From Mesostigma viride (lineage: Eukaryota; Streptophyta; Mesostigmatophyceae; Mesostigmatales; Mesostigmataceae): a stretch of DNA of 64,000 bases. Below, one piece after another: positions 1 through 10,371 of this stretch. Every line of letters starts with the position of its first letter. Within the stretch, counting starts at the first letter, position 1. Position numbers and translations under genes: made by a program. The notes beneath the pieces are model-generated. The model worked only from the letters and a program-made list of their open reading frames with translations, had not been told where the DNA came from and did no database searches. The stretch lies in the NCBI GenBank assembly GCA_009746045.1, contig RPFO01000041.1, positions 2,214,613 through 2,278,612 on the forward strand. The letters run 5' to 3'.

Positions 1-1356
1 CCCGTATGCCGCTTATTGTGTGGTGGTCCAGCCGTTAAAAAGCTCAGCAATGAAACCTAGCGTCCGAGTGCTCTTCCTCGCCTGTCCGCGAAGAATCTCC
101 ATGCATGATGGCTGGGATGCGAGCCGTTAGCTGAGGAAGCATCACCAGCCTGTGCTCATGCATGCATGCCATACACGAGCGGCCCCCGCGTCGGGGGGCC
201 CCCTTTCCACAGCTTTTTAGGCGCGGGCGGGATTTACACCTGAGTACGGCTCCGCAGTATAACGTGTTCCTGGAAGCGCCGCCGCACGTCCGGCCTCACC
301 TTGCGACAGGCAGAGTTAGAGATCCGGCTGCGTCACTTGCACCACCTTGAACTTGTGCTTGGACAGCTGGACATGCCACCTGGATTTTTACCTGGTTTTC
401 TTGTACAGTACCTACTACCTGAATGTTAGTAGAAGGGTACCCTGTTAGGTCGTTGCTGCAATCCCGCCTACCCAAAACACCCTATAACATCGCCAGAAGT
501 GTACTTTTGATAGCTTGGATTTTATTATCCAGGTTCGATTATCGATACTGGCAGAGCTTTCCCGCCGGGACAAGCTGGCAAGACTGGTGGCTGGCTGGCA
601 AATTCAAACTTTCTTCCTGAGCCAGCATACGGTATGACGAAGCGACCCTTTCAGCAACTCCTTAGCTTCATGCCTGGTTCTTCACGCTCGTTTCACATGC
701 AAACGCAACACACGTCGCAGTCCAAAACAAACGATACTCGGGGTACCTTGCTTTTTAGGCGCTTGGAACAATCGGATTTTGTGCAATGACTGGTTAAGCA
801 GCAACCAACAGCAGACTTATGGCACAAAAGTAGTGCGCTTAACCCTAGGATTAACATGCGGTATTTGGACAGATCACATCGTTTGTCGTCCGCGTTTGGT
901 GGGCAGTAGAATATACCTAGTGTAATGACGTCCCGAGGGTGGCAATAGAAAGACTTGCAGACAAATGAAAAATGCAGCGAATTGCAAGTACCTTCCAGGT
1001 GGACGCTTGCTCTCATCGCAATGCTGGCGCTAGCGCTGCAAACAACTTCTCGTCGGTCGTTTAGTATCCTAGCTCTATCGATTATCCGTTACGGTGACGG
1101 TTGTACTTGGGGACGAGAGGGGCGTATGAAGTGCATGGCATCCTCCTCACTCTCCGTGACCAAAGTGGGCATGATTTTGATGTCTACGGTGACAAAATCC
1201 GTGTCAGTTTGGCTAAACACTAGCTCGTTCGGCGTCTGCCCATGTGGCATAATGGGAAAATCAATAACTTGACTTGTCAGGCTGAGCACGAACTTTGGCC
1301 TTGTGTTTCCCCCACTCAGGGGAATTGCCATTGTTTGCATGACTCAGCAATTGGTA
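1..1356. other. No recognised gene
   Basis: Short open frames occur on both strands, but none shows a domain, repeat or splice pattern I recognise. The stretch ends at a long TTG tract. Confidence 0.5.
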
Positions 1357-1567
<211 letters not shown>

Positions 1568-1914
1568 TAAATTTTGTGGAAATTTTGTGGAAATTGATCA
1601 TTTCAACAAATGTGACCATTTCGACAAAGGAAAACAGCCCAGATTTTTTACTAAAAAGTGGGGGAACCAGTGCCTTTTTAGTAAGGTTCTTTGGCATGCA
1701 TCGGCCAGCTGATGCGCAGACCTTGGCAGCGCATTCGGACCAGGGTTAGGCGTAAATGGGTTTTGGGGTGACGCAAATGAACGCGTGTGTGTGTTTTTAT
1801 ATCGCCGTAAATCGCATTGTAAGCATTTTGTAGTACCAGCTATTCGTTTTTTGTGTTGTATTCACCTTTGCCGGGACTTTCAGACTTTTTTTTTTCAAAC
1901 TTACCTAACTAATG
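1568..1914. other. No recognised gene
   Basis: AT-rich spacer between the TTG tract and the putative Replitron end. Nothing recognisable was seen. Confidence 0.5.
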
Positions 1915-2135
1915 AAAAAAACCTAAGTCCAAAGCCAAACATCCTTTATCACGCAAATCTGCTTTTGGCTTAGGACTTGTGTTTTTTGCCTAAGTCAGCC
2001 CTGCAAAAAAAAAAGCACTGCTATCAAGGGTTACTGCAACGGCTGAAACACCTACGTCCTGTGCTTTTTTCCTAACGCAGCCCTGCAAAAAAAAAAATGC
2101 TACCAAGGGTTATTGCAACAGCTGACAATTAAAAC
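1915..2135. repeat. Hairpin and short tandem duplication, candidate element end
   Basis: AAAAAACCTAAGTCC (1916-1930) recurs in direct orientation at 5310-5324. It overlaps an imperfect inverted repeat (AAGTCCAAAGCCA near 1924-1936 against TGGCTTAGGACTT near 1963-1976) that could form a hairpin. A roughly 75 bp unit (CCCTGC, A-tract, then AAGGGTTA-TGCAAC) follows twice, around 1997-2055 and 2075-2130. The site lies on the 3' side of the minus-strand HUH gene. Confidence 0.5.
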
Positions 2136-2510
2136 TTGTAGCATTTCCAAAAAAAAAAACGTGGGGACTTGCGTGTATTCATTATGCTGTGTGTAATGCA
2201 CATGTGCCTATTTCATGTTGCCATGCCAGATTCATATAAGGTTTCAATTATATGATTGTGTGGGTCATGATCCAAGTCAACAAGTATTGAATTAAAAATA
2301 TTTTAGGACACTTATTTCATCCCCATGTTACAGCCATCATCACCATAACTTCATGACACTTCAATTTAGTCCCCGCACAAAATCATCTCATCACGACCAT
2401 CATCACCGTCTATGATTCTGTCTAGCCAGGCATCATTAAACTTGTCAGTCACCACACGTAATTGTGCAGGAGTTTTCTCTCCATGGGCAACTTCTACTTC
2501 CATCTCATTC

Positions 2511-3545
2511 TCACAAGTCCACCACTTGTTGGTACAATGATGGTTGCGCGTCGTCAGCAACAGGTGACTCAATTTTGGCAGGTTCTTTTTTCAATTTTTT
2601 AGTGACAGGCTGCAGGCCAGCCTCCTCCTCCCCGAGGTCGAAGTAGCGGTCACGCGGAGAAAATATGGCGGCTGCCACCAGTGCCCCTACGCTGGCTGCT
2701 GTGTACTCGTTCAGGTTGGGGCATGCCATGATCTCGAACAATGATTGCGCTTTCTTCCAGTCCATGCCCGCACCAGACAAAAACTTGGTGTCGATTGAGT
2801 AGTGGCCGGTTTGGAACATCATTCCCAGCGTGTTCAGCAGCCTTGGCCGCGATCCCAGCTTGCGGTGGTGTTTCTGGTAAAATACGACGCAACGATCCAT
2901 GAAATTGTATGAATTCAGAGTGAGCCTCGTCTTCAACAAAGGGCTGCCGTACATCAAGTAATCTGTTCTGCCTTCCTCTAACTCCTGCTCACTCAAGTTC
3001 CTCTGGAAAAAACACTCGAAATCGTCATCCCATTCGCATTTCAGCAGATACCCTATGCAGCCAGAAAAATTGACCTTGTGCGACTTCAATACTTGGCGCA
3101 CTTTGATGCTGCGCATGTGCGTGTCATCAGACTTGGCATCCCATCCCAGCTTTAGCCGCAGGACTTTCTGGATCATTTGGGCTGACGTGCTGTTTATCTC
3201 GCCCAAGATATGGCAATGTTTCTTCCCCTGAAAAACACCGGTCTCTAGCACTCCCATACCCTTGCGGATGTGCCGGTGAGCAAAAGAGACGAGCACACGT
3301 CGCTCCTCCTCGCTCAGATCCCGGCTTGTAGCTGTCACGGTGATGTGGTAGGATGCCCATTTCGGCTTTGCCTCCGTGCTGGCCTTGGCGCCGAGCACGG
3401 GAATATACTCCTCCTCGCTTCCGCCGGGGGCCTCCTCGGCAGGGGCAGACGGCTGCTTGGCTTGCTGGGCATCGCCTTGTGCTGCCTTCTTCTGCGCTTC
3501 CTTCCTCTCTGCTTTCTCCCTCGCCTTCCTGCAAAATCCCAGCAT
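2511..3545 (-). CDS. HUH (Rep-type, single-Tyr) endonuclease, main exon
   Basis: This exon encodes up to 344 residues with the three motifs of Rep-class HUH nucleases in order. They are motif I YHITVT (66-71), the HUH metal site in KKHCHILGEI (H110-C-H112), and motif III GYLLK with catalytic Tyr166 and Lys169. Spacings of about 42 and 54 residues fit CRESS-type and Replitron Reps. There is only one Tyr and no helicase, unlike Helitrons. Such enzymes nick one DNA strand and stay linked through the Tyr. The first residues up to about position 5 probably belong to an intron, since a TTTTGCAG acceptor sits near 3533. The tail is basic (KKLKKE), possibly nuclear. The frame is intact to a TGA at 2511. 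A plasmid or CRESS-virus-derived Rep gene is the main alternative. Confidence 0.75.
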   Translation of the reverse strand: MLGFCRKAREKAERKEAQKKAAQGDAQQAKQPSAPAEEAPGGSEEEYIPVLGAKASTEAKPKWASYHITVTATSRDLSEEERRVLVSFAHRHIRKGMGVLETGVFQGKKHCHILGEINSTSAQMIQKVLRLKLGWDAKSDDTHMRSIKVRQVLKSHKVNFSGCIGYLLKCEWDDDFECFFQRNLSEQELEEGRTDYLMYGSPLLKTRLTLNSYNFMDRCVVFYQKHHRKLGSRPRLLNTLGMMFQTGHYSIDTKFLSGAGMDWKKAQSLFEIMACPNLNEYTAASVGALVAAAIFSPRDRYFDLGEEEAGLQPVTKKLKKEPAKIESPVADDAQPSLYQQVVDL

Positions 3546-3652
3546 AACAGATAGCAGAAAGCCGAATTGTAATTAGCATGGATATAACGCATTTAGCAAA
3601 AGGTCAAAATGCAAGAATAGCGTCCACACGAACCACCAAGAAACTTACTCTT

Positions 3653-4079
3653 TTTTTCTGGCTTCGCTGCTTAGGTGCTGTCTGCGTCGCCCTGGTGATG
3701 TGAATATCCGATTGCAGCAGTCGCACGGGTATCCATTAGTAGGTTGTGCCCTGTCGTGCTCCCTCTGCTCGGCATAAGCCGGGTGCAGGTTGTACTGCGG
3801 GGTCACCTCAGTTTCTTCTTTTTCTTCATTCTCACACTCCCCTTCCTCTGAATCCTCGCCTTTATCACTTTCCTCTCCTTCCACCACATTTTCCGTATCG
3901 CCGCTCGATTCATCGCTTAAAATGAAGTTTCTGTGCCGTGTGGTGCGCGGGTTAAGCTCGTCGGCGGCGACGTCGTCGTCTTCAAGCTCATGCCGGGCTT
4001 GCCGGGCCGGCAGCGCCGACGGCGTCTGGCTTCTCCAGCTTGACCCGCTTCGACTGGCCGGGTTTTTCGTCTTCGCCAT
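3653..4079 (-). CDS. Acidic/zinc-finger exon upstream of the HUH exon
   Basis: The frame encodes a long acidic stretch (many Glu, Asp and Ser, residues 45-95) followed by a short zinc-finger-like motif, YPCDCCNRIFTSPGRRRQHL. It ends with SSEARKK. A GTAAGT donor near 3650 and the acceptor near 3533 would splice it to the HUH exon, joining two Lys/Arg-rich ends. A DNA-binding finger in front of the nuclease would suit a transposase. The start is unclear because the upstream coding signal changes frame here. Confidence 0.5.
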
Positions 4080-4707
4080 CGTTAGATGCTGAGGTTAAGT
4101 CGATAGTAGTTCGCGATCCGGACGGCGATCCGGACACGCTTGCGTCGTTCAGTATATCCGAGACGAAGGCCTCTTTTTCGGGATCCACCCGGTGCGCCGG
4201 TAGCTGCGTTTCCCCGCATGGGACGGGTCACGGTAGAGAGTAGGAGGGGGAGCAGAGGCTCCAGCTCAGCCGGTAAGTTCAGGCTAATTGTGTGGCAGAG
4301 GTCGTTCAGCTCTTTAAGGCGCTCTTCCTTGATCTTTTTGGCACGGTCGTGGTTCACGGACACATTCTTGACATTCTGTTCGTACGAAGTATCGATGTTG
4401 TTACTGTGAATCTTCCGTGCGGCCAGAAGTTGCCTGAATATAGGACCGCCTCTGCTTTGGCGGCCTTGTGAAGGCTATCTTTCTTGACCTTGAGACTGTA
4501 GGAGATGTCTTTGGAATAGCGATCGAGATTCACCAGTTTGGAACGGATCACTGGGTGGTTGGCGAGTTCCTCCATTGTTCGCTGGGGAGGTAGTTGGCTG
4601 AGTTGGTGGTTCAGAGCCCACCGGTCCCGCCACGTTTTAATAATCTTCATAGATTTTCGAGTGCAGCGCCGGACCACGCGTTCTTCCATTGGTTCATAAT
4701 CCTCCAC
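3988..4707 (-). pseudogene. Upstream coding signal of the HUH gene, frame-shifted
   Basis: Three overlapping frames look coding but do not join. One is 4707-4354 (Arg/Lys-rich, starting MEDYEPMEERVV). The next is 4363-4082, containing AKKIKEERLKELNDL. The last is 4188-3988, containing VDPEKEAFVSDIL and TIDLTSASNDGEDEK. I found no clean GT-AG pair for the joins at about 4430, 4200 and 4000. This is either a gene with unseen introns or the decayed 5' part of the HUH gene. Confidence 0.4.
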
Positions 4708-4764
4708 GCTTGCTTGCAGAGTATAAACGGGTTCAGACTCTTATCCCATTGGTCCGCGGACCAT

Positions 4765-5205
4765 GTCCTGTTGTATATGCGCTGTCATATGCGCTGGCAT
4801 GTGCTTTCCAAATTTTATTCTTCCTTCCAATCGTGCGTGTCCATTTGGAATCAAATGCCTCTGATGCGGATCTGAATATCGGATATTCTTCTTCCCTCCA
4901 CAGATTCTGTCGTTTCATTTTTTCGTGGAACGCTGTCCAGTAGTATGCGCTGTCATGTCCTTTCCAGAATGTCCTTTCCGAATGTTTTGTTCCGTTTTTG
5001 TATCCAATCGTGCGTCTCCATTTCGATTCCATGACTTGGCGTTAATTTTTTCCTCCAATCGTTTGTTTCGAATGTGATTGCCTTTCATGCGAATCTTTTT
5101 CCCTCTACATGTTCTGTCCATGATTTGGCGTTTCATTTTTTCGTCAAATCCTGAGTGTTCATTACTTCGTGTTCATAGCCTTTCCCTATGATTTGGCGTT
5201 TCATC
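4765..5205. repeat. Degenerate tandem repeat
   Basis: Phrases such as GCGCTGTCAT, CCAATCGTGCGT, CATTTCGATTCCATG and GATTTGGCGTTTCAT return several times at irregular spacing, as in a decayed satellite with a unit of very roughly 170 bp. The block lies upstream of the HUH gene. No gene was seen. Confidence 0.55.
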
Positions 5206-5460
5206 GCTGATGTCGTACGCTGTGTACGACTTATATCAGTAGCACGTCCCGCCACAGACGAGTTTCCGTGTTGTACACTTGTCTTCTCCCGGTTAGGGCT
5301 AAGTTTTGCAAAAAACCTAAGTCCTAAGTCGAAACCATTTTTTCCTCCTGTTCGGAAATATTCGGCGGATAATTCGGACTATTCGGAGTTCAGGCCGTCC
5401 GGCCAAATAGCTACGAAGTACCCTATTCGGACCAAATATTAAGGTACCGGGCACGCCGCA

Positions 5461-5645
5461 CCTGGTCAACTGCCCCCGTTCAGAAAGTTCCGCCGAACTT
5501 TACTCGAGATTTGGAAATCTGAACGTGCGGTTGGAGTTTCGCGGGGAAACCCAAGTTCCCCAAGTAATTCACCAATGACGCGCTTCGAACACTTGCCCGC
5601 TAAAACCTAAGCAGCCGCTCCGGCTGGCCACTTAAACGAAACTTG
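5461..5645 (-). repeat. One end of a TIR element (partner of 60470-61239)
   Basis: This is an inverted copy, about 95 percent identical by eye, of 60466-60650. It ends in GCCGCTCCGGCTGGCCACTT, the terminal sequence of the TIR element near 60.5 kb. Only this end is present. It abuts a LINE fragment. Confidence 0.75.
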
Positions 5646-6190
5646 ATGTGTACAGCATGACGCGGATGGCCGTCTGCCACTCAGCAGGCGGAGGCTTTTC
5701 AGAGAGCAGGACACGGTTGCAGAACGCCAGCAGAAGATCCCTAACCGCCGGATCAGGGGTCTTCAGCAGCTCAGCAGAAAGGTGGTCGGCACCGACCGCC
5801 GCATCGTACCGCAGGCGAGCAAGGGCGCCGTCCAATTCCTTCAATCAAAGTGAAGGGGGGGACGACGTCGTCGGTGGCAAGGCAGCCCTCCTGCAAGGCG
5901 GGGACTTGGTAGTCCGCGGCCGAGGAGGGGGGCGCTGGCGGCGGCAGGGGTCCGGCAACCCCGAGGCGGGCGGCCGTCTCGGGGTGAAGCGGCGGGGGGG
6001 GGGGCGCGAGCCCCACCGGTCAAGGAAATATTGTGGGCCAACCAGCGGTCAAGGCTGACCGGCGCCGTGCCGTCCCCCGTGTGCTCCACCGGGGTGCGCT
6101 GCCGCCGGCCGCCGAGCCGGTCGAGGTGGTACCACATGTCCTTGCCCTGGTTGCGAGCCTGGCAGGCCTTGGCTCTTGTCTTCTCCCGGT
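5645..6190 (-). pseudogene. LINE fragment, linker and start of reverse transcriptase
   Basis: On the minus strand, 5844-5645 reads ELDGALARLRYDAAVGADHL and then LLLAFCNRVLLS and EWQTAIRVML, the conserved start of a LINE RT domain. Upstream, in another frame around 6190-5850, is a typical endonuclease-to-RT linker (KDMWYHLDRLGGRRQRTP). It overlaps in content with the plus-strand LINE at 6411 but differs in residues (SEKPPP against SDEPPP), so it is a separate copy. It is truncated at both ends and frame-shifted. Confidence 0.7.
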
Positions 6191-6410
6191 TAATTAATTT
6201 ATTAATTAGGAACATATTAACTCCGTTGGGAGTATATATAACGCAACGAAAATGGCTGACGGCGGTATGGCTGACGGCGGAGCGCTCAGATCTTTTGCGT
6301 CTGCATGAGCCCCATTGTACAGCCATGCTACGTCCTGGCTATGACCAGATTCCTTGCCCACGCTCCCTGTTATGCCATGCTCACATGGGTCTTATTGCAC
6401 CCACAGATTT
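6191..6410. other. Spacer with TATA-like AT tract
   Basis: The stretch holds TTAATTAATTTATTAATTA and a GTATATATAACG box. It also has a repeated ATGGCTGACGGCGG phrase that recurs inverted near 29000. No gene was seen. Confidence 0.4.
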
Positions 6411-7021
6411 CCGGCGGTTAGGGATCTTCTGCTGGCGTTCTGCAACCGTGTCCTGCTCTCTGACGAGCCTCCGCCTGCTGAGTGGCAGACGGCCATCCGC
6501 GTCATGCTGTACAAGAAGGGCTCTGCTGCTCACCCCGGTAACTACCGGGGTGTCTGCCTCCAGAGCGCCGCGCTGAAGGTCTTCATGCACATGATGCTGC
6601 ACAGGCTCCGCGCCGCGCTGGACCCACACCTGGGTGAGTCTCAGATGGGTTTCCGTCGTGGTCGTAACACTGTCATGGCTGTGTTTGTCGCGCGCCGGTT
6701 GATGGAGGAGGTGCGTCGACTTTGCCCTGACAGTTTGCCGCTGGTCTTCATTTTTGTTGACTATGTCAAGGCCTTTGACACGGTCCTCTGGGAGGCTCTT
6801 TGGGCCATCCTAGCTCTGGATCGGGTACCACCAGCGTTTATTGCTGCCATTCGTCGACTGTATGAGGGCTCACAGGCAGTAGTGCGGACTGCGGAAGGCA
6901 CCACCCCACCATTCCCCCTTCACCACGGGGTGTGGCAAGGTTGTGTCCTGTCCCCATACCTGTTCATTATTGTCGTGGATCACGTCATGCGCCGGGCACG
7001 TGCGCGCTTTACTGCTCTTAA
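6411..7021 (+). pseudogene. LINE reverse transcriptase, block 1
   Basis: The frame encodes the first half of a non-LTR reverse transcriptase. It has EWQTAIRVMLYKKG, NYRGVCL, GFRRGRNT, the motif A block FIFVDYVKAFDTVLW with its catalytic Asp, and the motif B block GVWQGCVLSPYLF. It is 5'-truncated, as LINEs usually are, beginning at CGGCGGTTAGGG. The frame runs into a TTAA site where a piggyBac-like element is inserted. Coding resumes at 8739 with the YADD block. The element type is L1-like or RTE-like; I cannot place it further. Confidence 0.9.
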
Positions 7022-8738
7022 CCCTTAAATGGTGTCAACTGGAACCACCAGAACGGACTGAGTATGGGTATCTTAGTAAGTATGAGAGTATCTAGCCAAA
7101 TAACATTTTCTGGCCCACCCTTGGAACCAAGGATGCTTTTATATCAAATAACTTTGGGGTCATGTCATTGGTCACATATCTATGCCCCACAGCTGCTATA
7201 AATAGCACCCCCCCCAAGGGGGTACGGTGCAGATGGGGTTCAAGAGATATATAATGCAATATGGACCATTTCTCGAAATCTGATGACCCTGGCCCTTTGA
7301 GGGGAGTTAAAGATAATCACAGGCATGCCATAGATGCATTCACAACATGACATGCCATAGAACTGCACAGGCTAGCTAGCATACAGCCCAAAATAGCTCA
7401 GACCGTTATAACGGGTGCAGTTATTTTGGGGTGTTTTGCTAGCACTACCGTATGGGCATTCAATTCCAACGTGGTACAAAACATCATAGATGGCCACACA
7501 TGGATTCCCAAACACATTTCCAGCTTTAAAATCACAACAGCATGCTATACAACAAGTATAAAGCTTGTGCCAAGGCCCAAAACCAAGCGTAGAAGGGGTT
7601 CACAAGGAGCTACATTATCAATGCATCCAACACACTATAAAGCAATTCAAATGATTGGCAATGATAGAAAAAACAAAAGAACTAACCTGGTTATGCTTCC
7701 ATGCAAGCAGGCCCCGGCCATTCATGTTTCTTGCATGCACTATGGACGCACAAGCAGAAGGATAACTTGGGCAAGCAAACCAAGAAGCAATGCCTAGAGC
7801 TGGCCAGAAAACCACTTGTCTCGCTATGTCTGTGCAGGGAAAAGCATCCCGTTATCAAGCCCACCATGTTTTGAGACAATAACAAACGCTACTTCACTGG
7901 TTTCGTTGAAGCCTCAGCTAATAGCAATCAAATCTGGTCCAAAATCTGCGTGACATAGTGGTATTCCCCAACCATCACAAGCGAACGCGTACAAGCACTA
8001 AAGCAACAAAACGACAAGCAAAAACCATCGATTACATGTCTACAACTAGTTTATAAACGATAGGACGACTTGGTACTGTAACGTATAAACGCTAACATGT
8101 TAATACGTACCAGGTCGAAACTGCAGATTACCTGCTGTGCGGGAGCCATCACTCCCACCTCACGGACACAGCCTCGAACCTTTCCTGGCCGTCATCGCTA
8201 ATAAAACATGTCAAGAATAACGTAACAAGTTTATCCACGCGCAAATATATGGACGTTTGCTTCCGAACAACAGGTAGCATACTCACTGTCACCGCCTGGC
8301 CGCTGACAGGATCTGCTGCACCGATTAGAACCTAGTGACATACTTGCGCGCATCCAGACGCTTCACGGCCAGAGATATAACCTTTATAACAATCAAGGAT
8401 AATGACTACAAATTTTGAGTTCGAAATTCCAAGCCATGCTCTCGTACGAGTCATTTGCCTGCACCGCCATAGCCGCGGACGTGAATTATTTTCACTCACG
8501 TCGGTCCCGTTTGACCATGGTACCCCCCCAACTTTGATTGAGTATATCTCCCTGGCCAGTTGTCCAAAGTACGGTCTGAATAGTGCCAGGCATAGAGTAC
8601 GTCTAGATCTATCGATCCCCCCAGGTTTGACCGTTAAATTATTTTTGGCGCGGCGCCTGGTTCTGCCACAAACTCAGTCCGTTAGAGTGGTAGGACTTCA
8701 ACTGGAGCCACGAAAACGGACTCAGTACCATTTAAGGG
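7022..8738. mobile_element. Non-autonomous TTAA (piggyBac/Kolobok-type) element P1
   Basis: The element is 1717 bp, flanked on both sides by TTAA (7018-7021 and 8739-8742). The ends are perfect 12 bp inverted repeats, CCCTTAAATGGT and ACCATTTAAGGG. The sequence CAACTGGARCCAC-ARAACGGACT occurs near both ends in direct orientation. TTAA duplications and CCC...GGG ends are the signature of piggyBac, and Kolobok also uses TTAA. No transposase frame was found inside. It interrupts the LINE RT between motifs B and C. The subterminal GGGGTCATGTCATTGGTCA also occurs inverted in element P2. Confidence 0.88.
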
Positions 8739-9260
8739 TTAAGGGGTTCGAGCCAGGCTTGGACATCAGCATTGGAGCGCGAGCACGGCAGGGTGAAACC
8801 TGGCTACCGCCTGGCCGACCTGATTTATGCGGATGACACCACCCTCATCGCGCGCCCCGAGCACATTCAGACCTGGCTGGACTGTCTGGGCCTGGAGGCG
8901 CGGGCGGTGGGGTTGGAGATTAGTGTCAAAACTGAGGCGATGGTGATTGGGGCCTCCAGTACACCACCGCTGCCGCGCCTGCTCGACGGGACGGAGGTCC
9001 CGTTCCGCGATCGCTTCAAACTGTTGGGGAGTTGGCTCCCTGACACCGCAGACGATGTGGACAACCGCATCGGCCTGGCCTGGGCCAGGCTCCGTTCGCT
9101 CAACACCTACTGGCGCTCGAAGGGCCTGGGCGAGCACCGCAAGCGCATGCTCTTCAAGGTCCTCGTCCTCACGGTGCTCACGTATGGCGCCGAGGCGTGG
9201 ACAATCACACCCACACTGGCAGCTAAGCTCGACGGCACGGTTTACAGGATGCTCCGACAG
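8739..9260 (+). pseudogene. LINE reverse transcriptase, block 2 (YADD)
   Basis: The block continues the RT interrupted at 7021. It carries GYRLADLIYADDTTLIA, with the catalytic Asp pair of motif C, then LEARAVGLEISVKTEAM, then the thumb region FKLLGSWL and GAEAWTITPTLAAKLDG, ending at YRMLRQ. The frame is displaced relative to block 1 after the element is removed, so the copy is dead. CGACAG at its end rejoins GTCCTGAAC at 26199 exactly once the inserted DNA and one ACAG copy are removed. Confidence 0.88.
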
Positions 9261-9812
9261 TGTCCAAAAACCAAATGTCCTCATTTGAGGACATAGTCCT
9301 CGTTTGAGACGGGGGGGGTCAGGGGCGCTGTTTTGGCGCCAAATTTGGTCCTAGGGTCACTTGGTGGGTTTTGGCGCGAAACTGGGATAGGTACTGAGCG
9401 CGCCAAGCCCCTGGGGTCGACAGGGGTCGACCGTACCTGGAAAATATGAGGCGACGAAAAGTACCTACAATAGCAAGAACATCGCAATGCAATCGAGTGT
9501 TTTGTCGAGTGGCGGCTATGGGGTCGTGCCAGTTCCGAGGCTTGCCTGAATGTTATAGGGCATTATTTTGCCCCGGACGAAGACAGCATTTTAGATCGTC
9601 ATCTAGTGATTTCGAAGATGCTATTCTTCACGTGCAGGTGCTTTGTATATGTCGAAAATTTTGTTCATGAACGGATTTTGGCATTGTTGACGAAAATCTG
9701 AGAGCTACGTAGATCGCATGATAGGTCAGTTCGCAGTTCGGTTTTACAATTTCTTTTTCCGCCCAGGCGCTGCGGATATCGCGAGTATGGGTTATGGTCA
9801 CTAGGAAGTCGG

Positions 9813-10205
9813 GTTCTGAGATTTTTCTCAGGATTCCTGAGATTTCCTGAGATTTTTCTCAGGATTCCTGAGATTTTCTCAGGACTTCCTGAGATTTCCT
9901 GATTTTTTTCTCAGGATTATTATCAGGAGAAATCCTGAGAAACCCTGAGATTTTTCTCAGGATTCCTGATATTATATCAGGACTTCCTCCTGAGAATCTT
10001 GAGAAGTGCCTGAGATTTTTCTCGCCACACACTGAGAAACACTGAGATTCCTAAAAAAATCCTGAGAAATCCTGAGATCCTGAGAAAACCCGCTGAATCA
10101 GAAAAAATCAGGAAAATCAGGACACTTAGCATGGCACAAAAAATCAGGAAAATCAGGACACTTAGCATGGCACAAAAAATCAGGAAAATCAGGACACTGA
10201 GCATG
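9813..10205. repeat. CACTA left subterminal repeats
   Basis: Many variants of TCCTGAGATTTTTCTCAGGA occur in both orientations. A 39 bp unit (AATCAGGAAAATCAGGACACTTAGCATGGCACAAA) then repeats about three times at 10110-10205. In plant CACTA elements such arrays bind the accessory TnpA-type protein. Confidence 0.85.
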
Positions 10206-10371
10206 ACACTTGAGAACTCTCAAGTGCATGAAGACAGGACACTTATGCAATATATGTGGATGCAGAAATGATGCAGTTGACACACATGTTCATTGGAAAT
10301 AAATAAATATAAGTGTGACAAGCACACAACAAGTTACATCAATCCATCATTACATTATATTAGGAATATAA

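Larger units (their letters stand above)
1915..5324 (-). mobile_element. Replitron-like element (candidate)
   Basis: A minus-strand HUH endonuclease gene lies between two direct copies of a 15 bp sequence, at 1916-1930 and 5310-5324. Replitrons, described from Chlamydomonas and common in non-seed plants, encode a single-Tyr Rep protein without helicase and generally have short direct repeats at or near their ends. The protein call is good. The ends are my inference, because the same sequence neighbourhood (CCCGGTTAGGG-TAAGTTTTGCAAAA) also occurs at about 29077-29099, so it may be a dispersed repeat instead. Confidence 0.45.

Noticed and set aside
2511-3545. Helitron RepHel
   Set aside because: Only one Tyr in motif III and no helicase; no TC...CTRR ends noticed.
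5632-7028. 5' inversion (twin priming) of one LINE
   Set aside because: The minus and plus pieces overlap in content and differ in residues, so they are two copies.
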